In this document: piece by piece, positions 17,401 through 25,357 of the stretch
How the letters are laid out: each line of letters starts with the position of its first letter
How positions within the stretch are numbered: position 1 is the first letter of the stretch
Assembly (NCBI GenBank): GCA_001493195.1
Contig: FAXN01000038.1
Span: 1-64,000, forward strand
Direction of reading: 5' to 3'
Source: Sulfurovum sp. enrichment culture clone C5
GTDB taxonomy: Bacteria; Campylobacterota; Campylobacteria; Campylobacterales; Sulfurovaceae
DNA: 64,000 bases
Made by a program: the position numbers and the translations under genes
The notes under the pieces: model-generated
Seen by the model: the letters and a program-made list of their open reading frames with translations, nothing else
Told to the model about the DNA's origin: nothing
Database searches by the model: none

Positions 17401-19140
17401 GAAGAGTCAGAAAAAAGACAAAAAATATTATGGGATATTTTGGATAACTACTATAAGCAATTACCTGATGAAGAGAGTCAATCTGAAGAAGATAGAATTT
17501 GGAGAATGGCATTAGCAAGAATAGATAGAAGAAAAATGGATATAGAAACAGAAAAAGTTGATGGAGGAGTTCAAATCGCATTTAATCCAAAGTTATCACC
17601 TGAGCTTCAAAAATATAGTCAAAAAGCACAGGAAAACTCTCATAATGCAATTAAATATACATCGCTATATCTTTGGTCTATAAATAAAATAGAAAACAAT
17701 CAAGATTGTAAAAAATACACAATTTATGAAGAAAATCCTCTTTTAGCATTAGAACAAATTAAAGAAGTTATAGCAATACCACATGAGGAAAGAGATTTTA
17801 TCTTTCAAGATGAGATTTTTCCAAATACAAGTATTATTTTATTAAGAGACTATGACAAGTTGCTTTCAAGTGAAGACAAAGAACTTTGTAGAGATATAAT
17901 TTTAGAAGTTGCTCGTTTACCACTATCAGAAAACTATCACTATCAAGTTTCAGATGGAGTTGATAAAACTATTAAATATTTACCTATGTTACTCATTTAT
18001 TCTCCAGAACTCAAAAACGATATAAAAATACTTTTATTATTAAATCTTTTTGATGATTATCAGATAGGAATGGGTGGAAAACATTTTTATGATTTTCCGA
18101 TAGAGGCTATTAATACATATTTTATTAGTGAATATAACTCTTTTATAGTGGCATATTTACTTTTGAAGCCTAAATATAAAGAGTTAATGAAATCTAATTA
18201 TTATGGACATAAACGAGTGAGTAAACAAGACTTACTTGAAAACTTTTTTCAATCAAACGAAGAGATTTTTGAGAAGTTTGTTTCTGATGAATTAAGATTA
18301 TCTGATAATGAAATTAAAACAATTCAATTGGATATTTTTATTGTTGTTTTTAAAATGATAGTTACTTTTAAATCTACTATAAAAAAAGAGTTTACTCAAA
18401 AGATTATAGAAATATTATGCAAAAATATTTTTAATAAAGCAGATGATAAAGTGGATTATGATGCAAAACAACAGTTTATTGACAACTATGCACTTTTAAT
18501 ACTAAAAGCAGATAAAAGTGATATTCAGTTTTACCTGCAACCATTGATTGATTCATTTAAGCCAACGGAAGATATAACAAGTTTACTAACTCAGTTGATT
18601 TATTCTCAAGATAACATAAATAACTACGATAATTTTTGGCATATATGGGAACTCCTTGAGAATAACATAATAGATATTTGCAAAGATGGAGAAGGATACC
18701 GTAATGTTGATGAAATAGTAAAAGTTTATTTATTGGCTTGGGGACGATATGGTTCACTTTGGAAAGACACTGCTAAAGAGTGGCACTCACTAAAAGAAAA
18801 AGATAAAAGATTTTTCAAACGAATGGCAAAAGAAATCGGTCATTGCCCATCAACACTCTCTTCTATTTCAAAAATTCTAACAAGCGTTGGCTCCCCCTAT
18901 CTCAATGATGGAGTTAGTTGGATTGCCAATATGCTAAGAGACAATAAAAACTTATGGAGTGATTCTTTAGAAACGAATACTCTTTATCATTTAGAAACTT
19001 TGATACGGAAATATATATTTGAAAACAGTCAAAAGATCAAACATGAAACCAAAGCCAAACAAGATGTAGTTGAGATATTGACCTTTTTAGTTGAAAGAGG
19101 TTCAGCTATTGGCTATATGCTACGTGAGAGGATTTTATAA
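14428..19140 (+). CDS. Antiviral STAND NTPase (Avs-like, closest in appearance to Avs4) with N-terminal PD-(D/E)XK/Mrr-type nuclease
   Basis: N-terminus GVFRYKNQSGIEWNPIEVNGRIIVAQCKFYD nuclease core, Walker A GIGGVGKT, Walker B KVVVIDS, WKILFTTRY sensor, long helical C-terminal repeat region; 1570 aa. Confidence 0.75.
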   Translation: MSAIVPNWNIFKTKFNDNPTYYFEYFCYLLFCIEYSKPQGVFRYKNQSGIEWNPIEVNGRIIVAQCKFYDTSIGSHKDEIIEMLNTIQKNYTTPCELKFYTNQDWGQGKKQGTNNSQVKIDIEDKAQKYGITIDWRTNETYFLSLDVAFNQDLMKHFFTDRSIYDLVYDKQIHTQNILKDIRTDIDFKSQKIEIDRSGEINQIQKELENYQALIISGIGGVGKTAIVKKLYEKIENDEPLYLFKASEFETNQIDNLFGIYSLQKFMDVHTHYNTKVVVIDSTEKILDLNNANPFKEFISTLLDNQWKILFTTRYAYLDDLKYHLQQNLQIIPYGVDIQNLSAEALHSLSQKYHFTLPQDEKLLELLKNPFELKGYLSLYTGEVIDYQTFKAKLWNQNITKSNPQRELCFVKLVSARANEGQFYVNIECSTNALEELLKDGILGYETAGYFITHDKYEEWGLAYIIEREFIKRKDVNNFFEQIGSSLPIRRAFRNWVSEKLLLNDGTIESFIEDVIDNGEIESFWKDEVFVSVLLSEYSQTFFKNYDTELKANDYKLLKRIAFLLQIACKEVDDSIWKQAGIHNIHAMKDIKYIFTKPIGSGWISFVRYIWKNIDTLQLQHINTILPVLSDWNDNVKSGDTTQATSLIALKYYNLIYSEEYKYSLKDNISTICKVIINGSNEIQEELKDIFDEIIKNKWKSHSDKYYELSKIILAKIDGWSISKKITKEILELAKLFWTKTPRKVEDNGVFSHYEREVVEDAFNLVNEYEFKYFPSSAYQTPILSLLRNDFKNTVYFILNFINQSVENYAKSDWENRFHDSSVFEVDLYIDNEVYIQYHSQALWNIYRGTSSPVSPYLLQSIHMALEKHLLEIAPLIDSKTLEMWLIYLLKNSKSSSISAIVASIVLANQEKTFNVAAILFKTKEFIRADLIRHMKDSYEVKSLNSMGYGLNVWHQFYQDERLKTCEDKHRNSHLERLFLNYQLFRTKEISEEESEKRQKILWDILDNYYKQLPDEESQSEEDRIWRMALARIDRRKMDIETEKVDGGVQIAFNPKLSPELQKYSQKAQENSHNAIKYTSLYLWSINKIENNQDCKKYTIYEENPLLALEQIKEVIAIPHEERDFIFQDEIFPNTSIILLRDYDKLLSSEDKELCRDIILEVARLPLSENYHYQVSDGVDKTIKYLPMLLIYSPELKNDIKILLLLNLFDDYQIGMGGKHFYDFPIEAINTYFISEYNSFIVAYLLLKPKYKELMKSNYYGHKRVSKQDLLENFFQSNEEIFEKFVSDELRLSDNEIKTIQLDIFIVVFKMIVTFKSTIKKEFTQKIIEILCKNIFNKADDKVDYDAKQQFIDNYALLILKADKSDIQFYLQPLIDSFKPTEDITSLLTQLIYSQDNINNYDNFWHIWELLENNIIDICKDGEGYRNVDEIVKVYLLAWGRYGSLWKDTAKEWHSLKEKDKRFFKRMAKEIGHCPSTLSSISKILTSVGSPYLNDGVSWIANMLRDNKNLWSDSLETNTLYHLETLIRKYIFENSQKIKHETKAKQDVVEILTFLVERGSAIGYMLRERIL

Positions 19141-19182
19141 ATGAAGATATTGGCAGATACGAGGTAGCAATGACAACTTTAT

Positions 19183-19408
19183 AGATTCCTGCCCCTGCCT
19201 TCGCAGGAATGACAGCAGGAATGACGAAATAGATCCTGATGAAATCTCGCAGGGCTTTAGTCCGAGGACAAACAAGTTCAGGATGACGCAAAATATGGAT
19301 TGCTTCGTCACTTTGTTTCTCGCAATGACACCCCCCCACCGACGCGGTTATACTTTACTACAATTACATCTTAGCACTTAAAATAAATTGCATTTTGACA
19401 TATTTTTA
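19183..19408 (+). repeat. Repeat module copy 1
   Basis: gattcctgcccctgccttcgcaggaatgac...gcaatgacaCCCCCCCaccgacgcggttatact...cattttgacatattttta; shared with 20101-20358 and 21078-21258. Confidence 0.9.
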
Positions 19409-19464
19409 AACATCTATTTCCGTAAGCGTTATAATCAATCCATTAAACTACATAGGAGAATAGT

Positions 19465-20037
19465 ATGGTGGATATGGTTGTATTTGAAGATATCAAAAAT
19501 AAACTCATAAAATACAAAGAAGAGTTTGCTCTTTTGGATAGTGATATAGCTGATATATATGGTGTACAAACAAGAGACATAAACAAAGCTGTTACAAATA
19601 ATCCCGATAAATTTCCAATCGGCTATATCATGCAGCTAACAAAAGATGAAAAAGCAGAGGTTGTGGAAAAATTCCACCACCTTGAGAAAATCAAATATTC
19701 ACCGCATTTGCCAAAAGTTTTTACGGAAAAGGCACTTTATATGTTAGCGACCATTTTAAAAAGCAAGCAAGCAACAAAAACAACTATTGAGATCATCGAA
19801 ACTTTCGCAAAGATAAAAGAGTTGTCAAGAAACATCAATGCTCTCGAAAATGCAAAAACACCGGAAGAGCAAAAAGCAATAGCTAAAAATGTTGGAGAGA
19901 TATTCGAAGAGATTATAGACATAGATCCTGTTGTGGAAAAAAGAGGAGATGAGATCATAGAGGTTGAAAACAGAATTGAGCTAAATATAGGTTTTGTAAA
20001 AGTTAGTAGGACGGTTAAAAGTAAAAAGTCCACCTAA
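19465..20037 (+). CDS. ORF6N-type DNA-binding domain protein
   Basis: ALLDSDIADIYGVQTRDINKAVTNNPDKFPIGYIMQLTKDE...FTEKALYMLATILKS. Confidence 0.7.
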   Translation: MVDMVVFEDIKNKLIKYKEEFALLDSDIADIYGVQTRDINKAVTNNPDKFPIGYIMQLTKDEKAEVVEKFHHLEKIKYSPHLPKVFTEKALYMLATILKSKQATKTTIEIIETFAKIKELSRNINALENAKTPEEQKAIAKNVGEIFEEIIDIDPVVEKRGDEIIEVENRIELNIGFVKVSRTVKSKKST

Positions 20038-20100
20038 ATGGTGTCAGGTAATACCTAAAAGGTGTCAGGTAATGCTAATGCTAGAAAATAAGGCTACTCT

Positions 20101-20358
20101 TTGTGGATTCCTGCCCCTGCCTTCGCATGGGTGACGGCAGAAATGACGGCAGAAATGACGAAATAGATCCTGATGAAATCTCGCAGGGCTTTAGTCCGAG
20201 GACAAACGAGTTCAGGATGACGCAAAATATGGATTGCTTCGTCACTTTGTTTCTCGCAATGACACCCCCCCCACCGACGCGGTTATACTTTACCACAATT
20301 ACATCTTAGCACTTAAAATCACAAGAGGTTAGAAATATTGCATTTTGACATATTTTTA
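20101..20358 (+). repeat. Repeat module copy 2
   Basis: Nearly identical to 19183-19408, C8 tract, ends cacaagaggttagaaatattgcattttgacatattttta. Confidence 0.9.
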
Positions 20359-20410
20359 TACCATACATTTGTTTTTTGATAATATTTTATAGATTTAATA
20401 TAAAGGAGTA

Positions 20411-21004
20411 TTGATGGACGCAAATGTCAGTTTATCGGAAAATATAGCCATAGACGATAAGATTTTTATAATCAGAGGATTGCAGGTAATGATAGATAAA
20501 GATTTGGCGGAGTTATACCAAGTTGAAACCAAAAGAATCAATGAGCAAGTCAAAAGAAATAGTGAGAAGTTTCCTGTGGACTTTATGTTTAGATTAACAG
20601 ATGATGAGACAAGTCAACTGGTCGCAAAATGCGACCGGTTTAGATTATTGAAACATTCATCTTCAAATCCTTATGTGTTTACCGAGCATGGCGTATATAT
20701 GCTATCAACAGTACTTAAAAGCAGTGTTGCTACTGATATAAGTTTAGCAATAATGCGAACTTTCGTAAAATTAAAAAATCAATCTATTCCATACTTTGAT
20801 ATCATCAAAAGACTTGAAAGGGTAGAAACGAACGACAAAGAAACAAGAAATTTACTTCAAAAAGTGATACAAGCGGTATCAATTATGCAAGATATTCAAG
20901 ATGAGGCACAAGTGTATACTAAAAAGATAGGTTTTAAAATTAATGATGAGATAGCCATGGTTAATGGTGGGTTAGCAAACCCACCCTACGGAAAACAAAC
21001 ATAA
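20411..21004 (+). CDS. ORF6N domain-containing protein
   Basis: IRGLQVMIDKDLAELYQVETKRINEQVKRNSEKFPVDFMFRLTDDE...PYVFTEHGVYMLSTVLKS. Confidence 0.85.
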   Translation: MMDANVSLSENIAIDDKIFIIRGLQVMIDKDLAELYQVETKRINEQVKRNSEKFPVDFMFRLTDDETSQLVAKCDRFRLLKHSSSNPYVFTEHGVYMLSTVLKSSVATDISLAIMRTFVKLKNQSIPYFDIIKRLERVETNDKETRNLLQKVIQAVSIMQDIQDEAQVYTKKIGFKINDEIAMVNGGLANPPYGKQT

Positions 21005-21044
21005 AAACATACCAATATGCGTAGGGTGTGTTTGCCAACACACC
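20966..21044. repeat. Composite palindromic element (two hairpins plus a pairing stem)
   Basis: GGTGGGTT-AGCA-AACCCACC (20966-20985), CCCTACG (20984-20990) with CGTAGGG (21020-21026), GGTGTGTT-TGCC-AACACACC (21025-21044). Confidence 0.7.
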
Positions 21045-21077
21045 ACACCAACACCATAAAATAAGGCTATTTTTTAT

Positions 21078-21258
21078 GGATTCCTGCCTTCTCAGGAATG
21101 ACGGCAGGAATGACGAGCAGGGCTCTTTTTGGATTGCTTCGTCACTTTATTTCTCGCAATGACACCCCCCCCACCGACGCGGTTACACTTTTCTACAATT
21201 ACATCTTAGCACTTAAAATAACAAGAGGTTAGAAATATTGCATTTTGACATATATTTA
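21078..21258 (+). repeat. Repeat module copy 3 (shorter)
   Basis: ggattcctgccttctcaggaatgac...gcaatgacaCCCCCCCCaccgacgcggttaca...aagaggttagaaatattgcattttgacatat. Confidence 0.88.
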
Positions 21259-21392
21259 ACAAAAAATCTTAAAATAGTATACAATGTAGCATTAAATGAT
21301 TAAAGAGTAAAATTTAAGGATTAATTTTAGAGCAAAGTGATAAGTCATTTAAATATTTGAGTATCTATAAAAAGGTTTATAAGGAATAAGAT

Positions 21393-22427
21393 ATGCAAAA
21401 AGTAAAACAACAGCTTACGATGCAAGACGAAATGACCGAATTTTTGCTATATACCGCCCCAAGTGGTGATATAAAAGTAGAAGTGTTTTTGCATGATGAG
21501 ACGCTTTGGCTTACCCAAGAGAGAATGGCAGAGCTTTTTGGAGTACAAAGACCAGCTATTACAAAACATTTAAAAAATATTTTTGATGATGGGGAACTTG
21601 ATGAAAATGTGGTTAGTTCCATTTTGGAACATACCACTCTACATGGTGCAATAGAGGGAAAAACACAAACTCAAAAAGTCAAATATTATAACCTTGATGC
21701 TGTCATAGCGGTTGGATATAGAGTAAATAGCAAAAAAGCCACACAGTTTCGCATCTGGGCAACAACTATACTCAAAGAATACATCATCAAAGGTTTTGCC
21801 ATGGATGATGAGCGACTAAAAAACGGCAGGTTTTTTGGCAAGGATTATTTCAAAGAGCTACTTGAGAGAGTCCGATCTATACGAGCAAGTGAGCGAAGAA
21901 TATATCAACAAATTACCGATATATTTGCAGAATGCACTATAGACTATGACCCAAAAAGCGAAATCACACAAAACTTTTATGCAATGGTGCAAAATAAATT
22001 TCATTATGCTATCACGGGACAAACAGCTGCAGAGATAGTCTATGAGAGTGTAGATAAAAACAAGCCTTTTATGGGGCTAAAGACATGGAAAAAATCATCA
22101 ACAGGCAGGATACTCAAATCTGATGTAGCTATCGCAAAAAACTATTTGGATGAGGATCAGATAAAAAGGCTCGAGAGGACTGTATCGTCTTATTTTGACT
22201 ATATAGAAAATCAAATAGAGATGAGAAATACTTTTAACATGGAGCAACTTGCCCAGTCAGTAAATAAATTTCTTGAGTTTAATAATTTTGAAATCTTGGA
22301 AGGTTTAGGCAAAGTATCACATAAAAAAGCCGAACAAAAAGCTATCCAAGAATATGAAGAGTTCAATAAAACACAAGAGATAGAATCTGATTTTGATAAA
22401 GAGATAAAAAAGCTTTTATCGAGGTAA
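21393..22427 (+). CDS. RhuM family virulence-type protein
   Basis: KVEVFLHDETLWLTQERMAELFGVQRPAITKHLKNIF...YYNLDAVIAVGYRVNSKKATQFRIWAT; classic RhuM motifs. Confidence 0.92.
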   Translation: MQKVKQQLTMQDEMTEFLLYTAPSGDIKVEVFLHDETLWLTQERMAELFGVQRPAITKHLKNIFDDGELDENVVSSILEHTTLHGAIEGKTQTQKVKYYNLDAVIAVGYRVNSKKATQFRIWATTILKEYIIKGFAMDDERLKNGRFFGKDYFKELLERVRSIRASERRIYQQITDIFAECTIDYDPKSEITQNFYAMVQNKFHYAITGQTAAEIVYESVDKNKPFMGLKTWKKSSTGRILKSDVAIAKNYLDEDQIKRLERTVSSYFDYIENQIEMRNTFNMEQLAQSVNKFLEFNNFEILEGLGKVSHKKAEQKAIQEYEEFNKTQEIESDFDKEIKKLLSR

Positions 22428-22469
22428 AAACATTTCATGCCTTTGCATGGGTGACGAGGATGTGAGAGT

Positions 22470-23825
22470 TTACTCAAACATCCATTCGACTACTTTCGCG
22501 ACATCTTCGGCGATGAAGCATTTTATCTGTGTATCTTCTAGCGGTTTGGCTGGAATGATGGCTTTGTTGAAGCCTTGAGTTTGCATCTCTTTTAATCTCA
22601 AGGAGAGATTACTCACATCTCGTATCTCGCCTGTGAGGCTCACTTCTCCCAAAAATACGGTTTTAGAGCTCAATTCGCGGTTACGGTAACTACTCAAAAT
22701 CGCTGCAATTACTGCTAAGTCTGCGCTAGGTTCATTTATCTTGATACCGCCACTCACATTGATATATACATCATAAGTTCCCAAAGGCAGGTCAAGTTTC
22801 TTTTCGAGCAATGCTAAAAGCATAGATAGGCGGTTGTTGTCAAATCCCGTGGAACTTCGTCTAGCTCCTCCATAACTCTCACTCACAAGAGCTTGAATCT
22901 CTACTACGATAGGGCGACTTCCTTCGAGTAATATGGTCAAAGCTGAACCTGCTTGAAGTTTGGTTTTGTTATAAAACTTACTCCCTATCGTCTTGGCATC
23001 ATTTAAGCCGTTTTTATTCATTTCGAATATTCCTACTTCATTTGTAGAGCCAAAGCGATTTTTGAACCCTCGCAGGAGTCTGAGTTCACTATTGCTATCC
23101 CCTTCAAAATAGAGCACTGTATCCACCATATGCTCCAAAACTCTTGGTCCTGCTATGGAACCGTCTTTGGTGATGTGTCCGATGATAAATATAGGTATAT
23201 TTTGGCTTTTTGCTATTCGCATAAGCTCAAATGTCACACTTCGCACCTGTGCGACAGATCCTGGAGAGGAGGGGAGTTCATCACTATATAATGTTTGAAT
23301 GGAGTCTATGACTATAAAGCCGTATGATTTTTGGAGTATTTCACTTAGGATATTTGAGAGATTTATCTCGCTAAGTAAAAATAGATTTTGTGCATTTGCA
23401 TCAAGTCTATCCGCTCTTAACTTTATCTGCCCCAAAGACTCTTCGCCAGATACGTATAAAACATCTTTTTTGTTTTTGGCGATATTGCCTGCGATTTTTA
23501 GAAGCAGGGTGGATTTGCCAATACCAGGACTTCCGCCGATGAGAGTAAGTGAGCCTTGTACTATGCCGCCACCAAGAACGAGGTCAAGTTCACTGCTTCC
23601 GCTTGCAAATCTATGGAATTCATCTTGGACTATATCGGTAATAGGCATAGCTTTGGTGGTATAAGTAGAATTGTTTGAAATCTCTTGTAATATCTCTATC
23701 TGAGCTGAACTTAGCTCCATCATACTATCCCATGTACCGCAATTGGTACATTTTCCAACCCATCTAGGACTTTGAAATCCACACGATTGACACTCAAATA
23801 AAGTTTTTTTCTTTGCCATAATCAC
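22470..23825 (-). CDS. radA: DNA repair protein RadA
   Basis: CQSCGFQSPRWVGKCTNCGTWDS zinc finger, GGSPGIGKSTLLLK, KNRFGSTNEVGIFEM. Confidence 0.95.
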   Translation of the reverse strand: MIMAKKKTLFECQSCGFQSPRWVGKCTNCGTWDSMMELSSAQIEILQEISNNSTYTTKAMPITDIVQDEFHRFASGSSELDLVLGGGIVQGSLTLIGGSPGIGKSTLLLKIAGNIAKNKKDVLYVSGEESLGQIKLRADRLDANAQNLFLLSEINLSNILSEILQKSYGFIVIDSIQTLYSDELPSSPGSVAQVRSVTFELMRIAKSQNIPIFIIGHITKDGSIAGPRVLEHMVDTVLYFEGDSNSELRLLRGFKNRFGSTNEVGIFEMNKNGLNDAKTIGSKFYNKTKLQAGSALTILLEGSRPIVVEIQALVSESYGGARRSSTGFDNNRLSMLLALLEKKLDLPLGTYDVYINVSGGIKINEPSADLAVIAAILSSYRNRELSSKTVFLGEVSLTGEIRDVSNLSLRLKEMQTQGFNKAIIPAKPLEDTQIKCFIAEDVAKVVEWMFE

Positions 23826-23870
23826 TCCTTTGTACTAAAAGTGATTATAGGATAAAAAATAAAATGGATT

Positions 23871-23888
23871 TAAAAATATGTCAAAATG
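23871..23888 (-). repeat. Fourth copy of 18-nt motif CATTTTGACATATTTTTA, inverted
   Basis: Reverse complement of 19391-19408 and 20341-20358. Confidence 0.85.
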
Positions 23889-23990
23889 TAATATATTTTA
23901 TATGATATTTTTTTATGTTATACTTTTACTCTATACAGGAAGTTCCTCTTTCGAAATATATTATATATTTTGATATTGTAAAGGAGTGTA

Positions 23991-24533
23991 ATGGACAAAA
24001 AAATACTTTTAGAAATCGCAAAAAAAGCGATAAGCGATACATTAACTGGCAATAAAAGCTTAGAGCCTGATATCCAAGAACATTTTATAGAATTAAAAGA
24101 AAAAAGAGCAACTTTTGTTACTCTGAATTTGTATGGACAATTAAGAGGGTGCATAGGCTCACTAACTCCCTATAGATCACTTTTTGATGATATTGTTTCT
24201 AATGCAAAGGCTGCTGCTTTCGATGACCCTAGATTTATGCCTCTAAATAGTGATGAATTTAAGCATATAGAGATAGAGATATCTCTTTTGACACTTCCTC
24301 AAGAGCTTTATTATCAAGACATAAATGATTTGAAAAATAAAATTAGGGTAGGGATTGATGGGGTTATACTTACTCTAGGAGGACGCAGAGCTACATTTTT
24401 GCCTTCCGTGTGGGAGCAACTATCGGATTTTGATCTATTTTTTGTGCATTTGTGTCAAAAAGCTGGACTTGATGGCAACTGCTTAAATCATCATCCAAAA
24501 ATAGAAATATATCAAGCAGAGAAAATAAAATAA
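23991..24533 (+). CDS. AMMECR1 / AmmeMemoRadiSam system protein A
   Basis: ATFVTLNLYGQLRGCIGSLTPYRSLFDDIVSNAKAAAFDDPRF. Confidence 0.88.
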   Translation: MDKKILLEIAKKAISDTLTGNKSLEPDIQEHFIELKEKRATFVTLNLYGQLRGCIGSLTPYRSLFDDIVSNAKAAAFDDPRFMPLNSDEFKHIEIEISLLTLPQELYYQDINDLKNKIRVGIDGVILTLGGRRATFLPSVWEQLSDFDLFFVHLCQKAGLDGNCLNHHPKIEIYQAEKIK

Positions 24534-24545
24534 ACCAATGTTGTT

Positions 24546-25298
24546 TTATATATTTTTGATAATTTCTGGGATGTGATAGCCCTTTTGCATGCTATCTATC
24601 TTTTTGCTTATCATTTCTGGATTGTTTATGAAGTTATAACCTTTGAAAATAGTCCATACACCATATATTATAATCATAAATGCACCAATTTTGATAATCA
24701 TAGTTCGTAAGTTTCCTCTTTGCAAAAAGTTGGCAAGAGAACCTAGAAATAATAGTCCTGGAATCGTCCCCAGTCCAAAGATGAACATCACCATAGCACC
24801 ATATAGAGGACTTGTTGTGCTTGCAGCAACTATAGCAAAGGCATATACCGGACCACAAGGTATAAGTCCATTTAAAACGCCTAAAAAATAAAAACTTGAT
24901 AATGATTTGCTTTGTAAAAGTTTTAAAAACAAGCTTTTAAACCATGATTGTTTTGATAAAGACCAAGTAGAAGTATTTAAAAATTTAATCCCACCTGCGA
25001 TGGCAAGACCTGTTAGTATCATGAGGACGCCAGTTACTATAAATAAGATACCTTTTGTTGCCATAGAAAAAGTAAATACTTCTCCTAGCAATCCAAATAT
25101 AACTCCAAAAATAGTATATGTAGTAACTCTACCAAAATTATAAGCCAAGTGAGATATAGTTTGCTTGGAAAATGATGATGCCGTATCTATTTTTGATGTG
25201 CTGTAAGCTACTACTATACCGCCACACATACCGATACAGTGTCCAAAGCCTATCATCAAAGCTGTTGAGAGGATAACAATAAGCTCAAAATAATTCAT
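24546..25298 (-). CDS. Sulfite exporter TauE/SafE-like (UreH_2 type) membrane protein
   Basis: GFGHCIGMCGG...LNGLIPCGPVYAF repeats. Confidence 0.75.
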   Translation of the reverse strand: MNYFELIVILSTALMIGFGHCIGMCGGIVVAYSTSKIDTASSFSKQTISHLAYNFGRVTTYTIFGVIFGLLGEVFTFSMATKGILFIVTGVLMILTGLAIAGGIKFLNTSTWSLSKQSWFKSLFLKLLQSKSLSSFYFLGVLNGLIPCGPVYAFAIVAASTTSPLYGAMVMFIFGLGTIPGLLFLGSLANFLQRGNLRTMIIKIGAFMIIIYGVWTIFKGYNFINNPEMISKKIDSMQKGYHIPEIIKNI

Positions 25299-25357
25299 CT
25301 TTTATATACCTTTGATTTTTTAATCAAAAACTATACAGTAAAAATATTAAATTGCTA

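Noticed and set aside
19106-19339. 77-aa minus-strand ORF (MGGCHCEKQSDEAIHILRHPEL...)
   Set aside because: Translated dispersed repeat; similar ORFs arise from the 20.1-20.3 kb copy on both strands.
20081-20309. ORFs 20081-20296 (-) and 20103-20309 (+)
   Set aside because: Both are translations of repeat module copy 2 and mirror each other.
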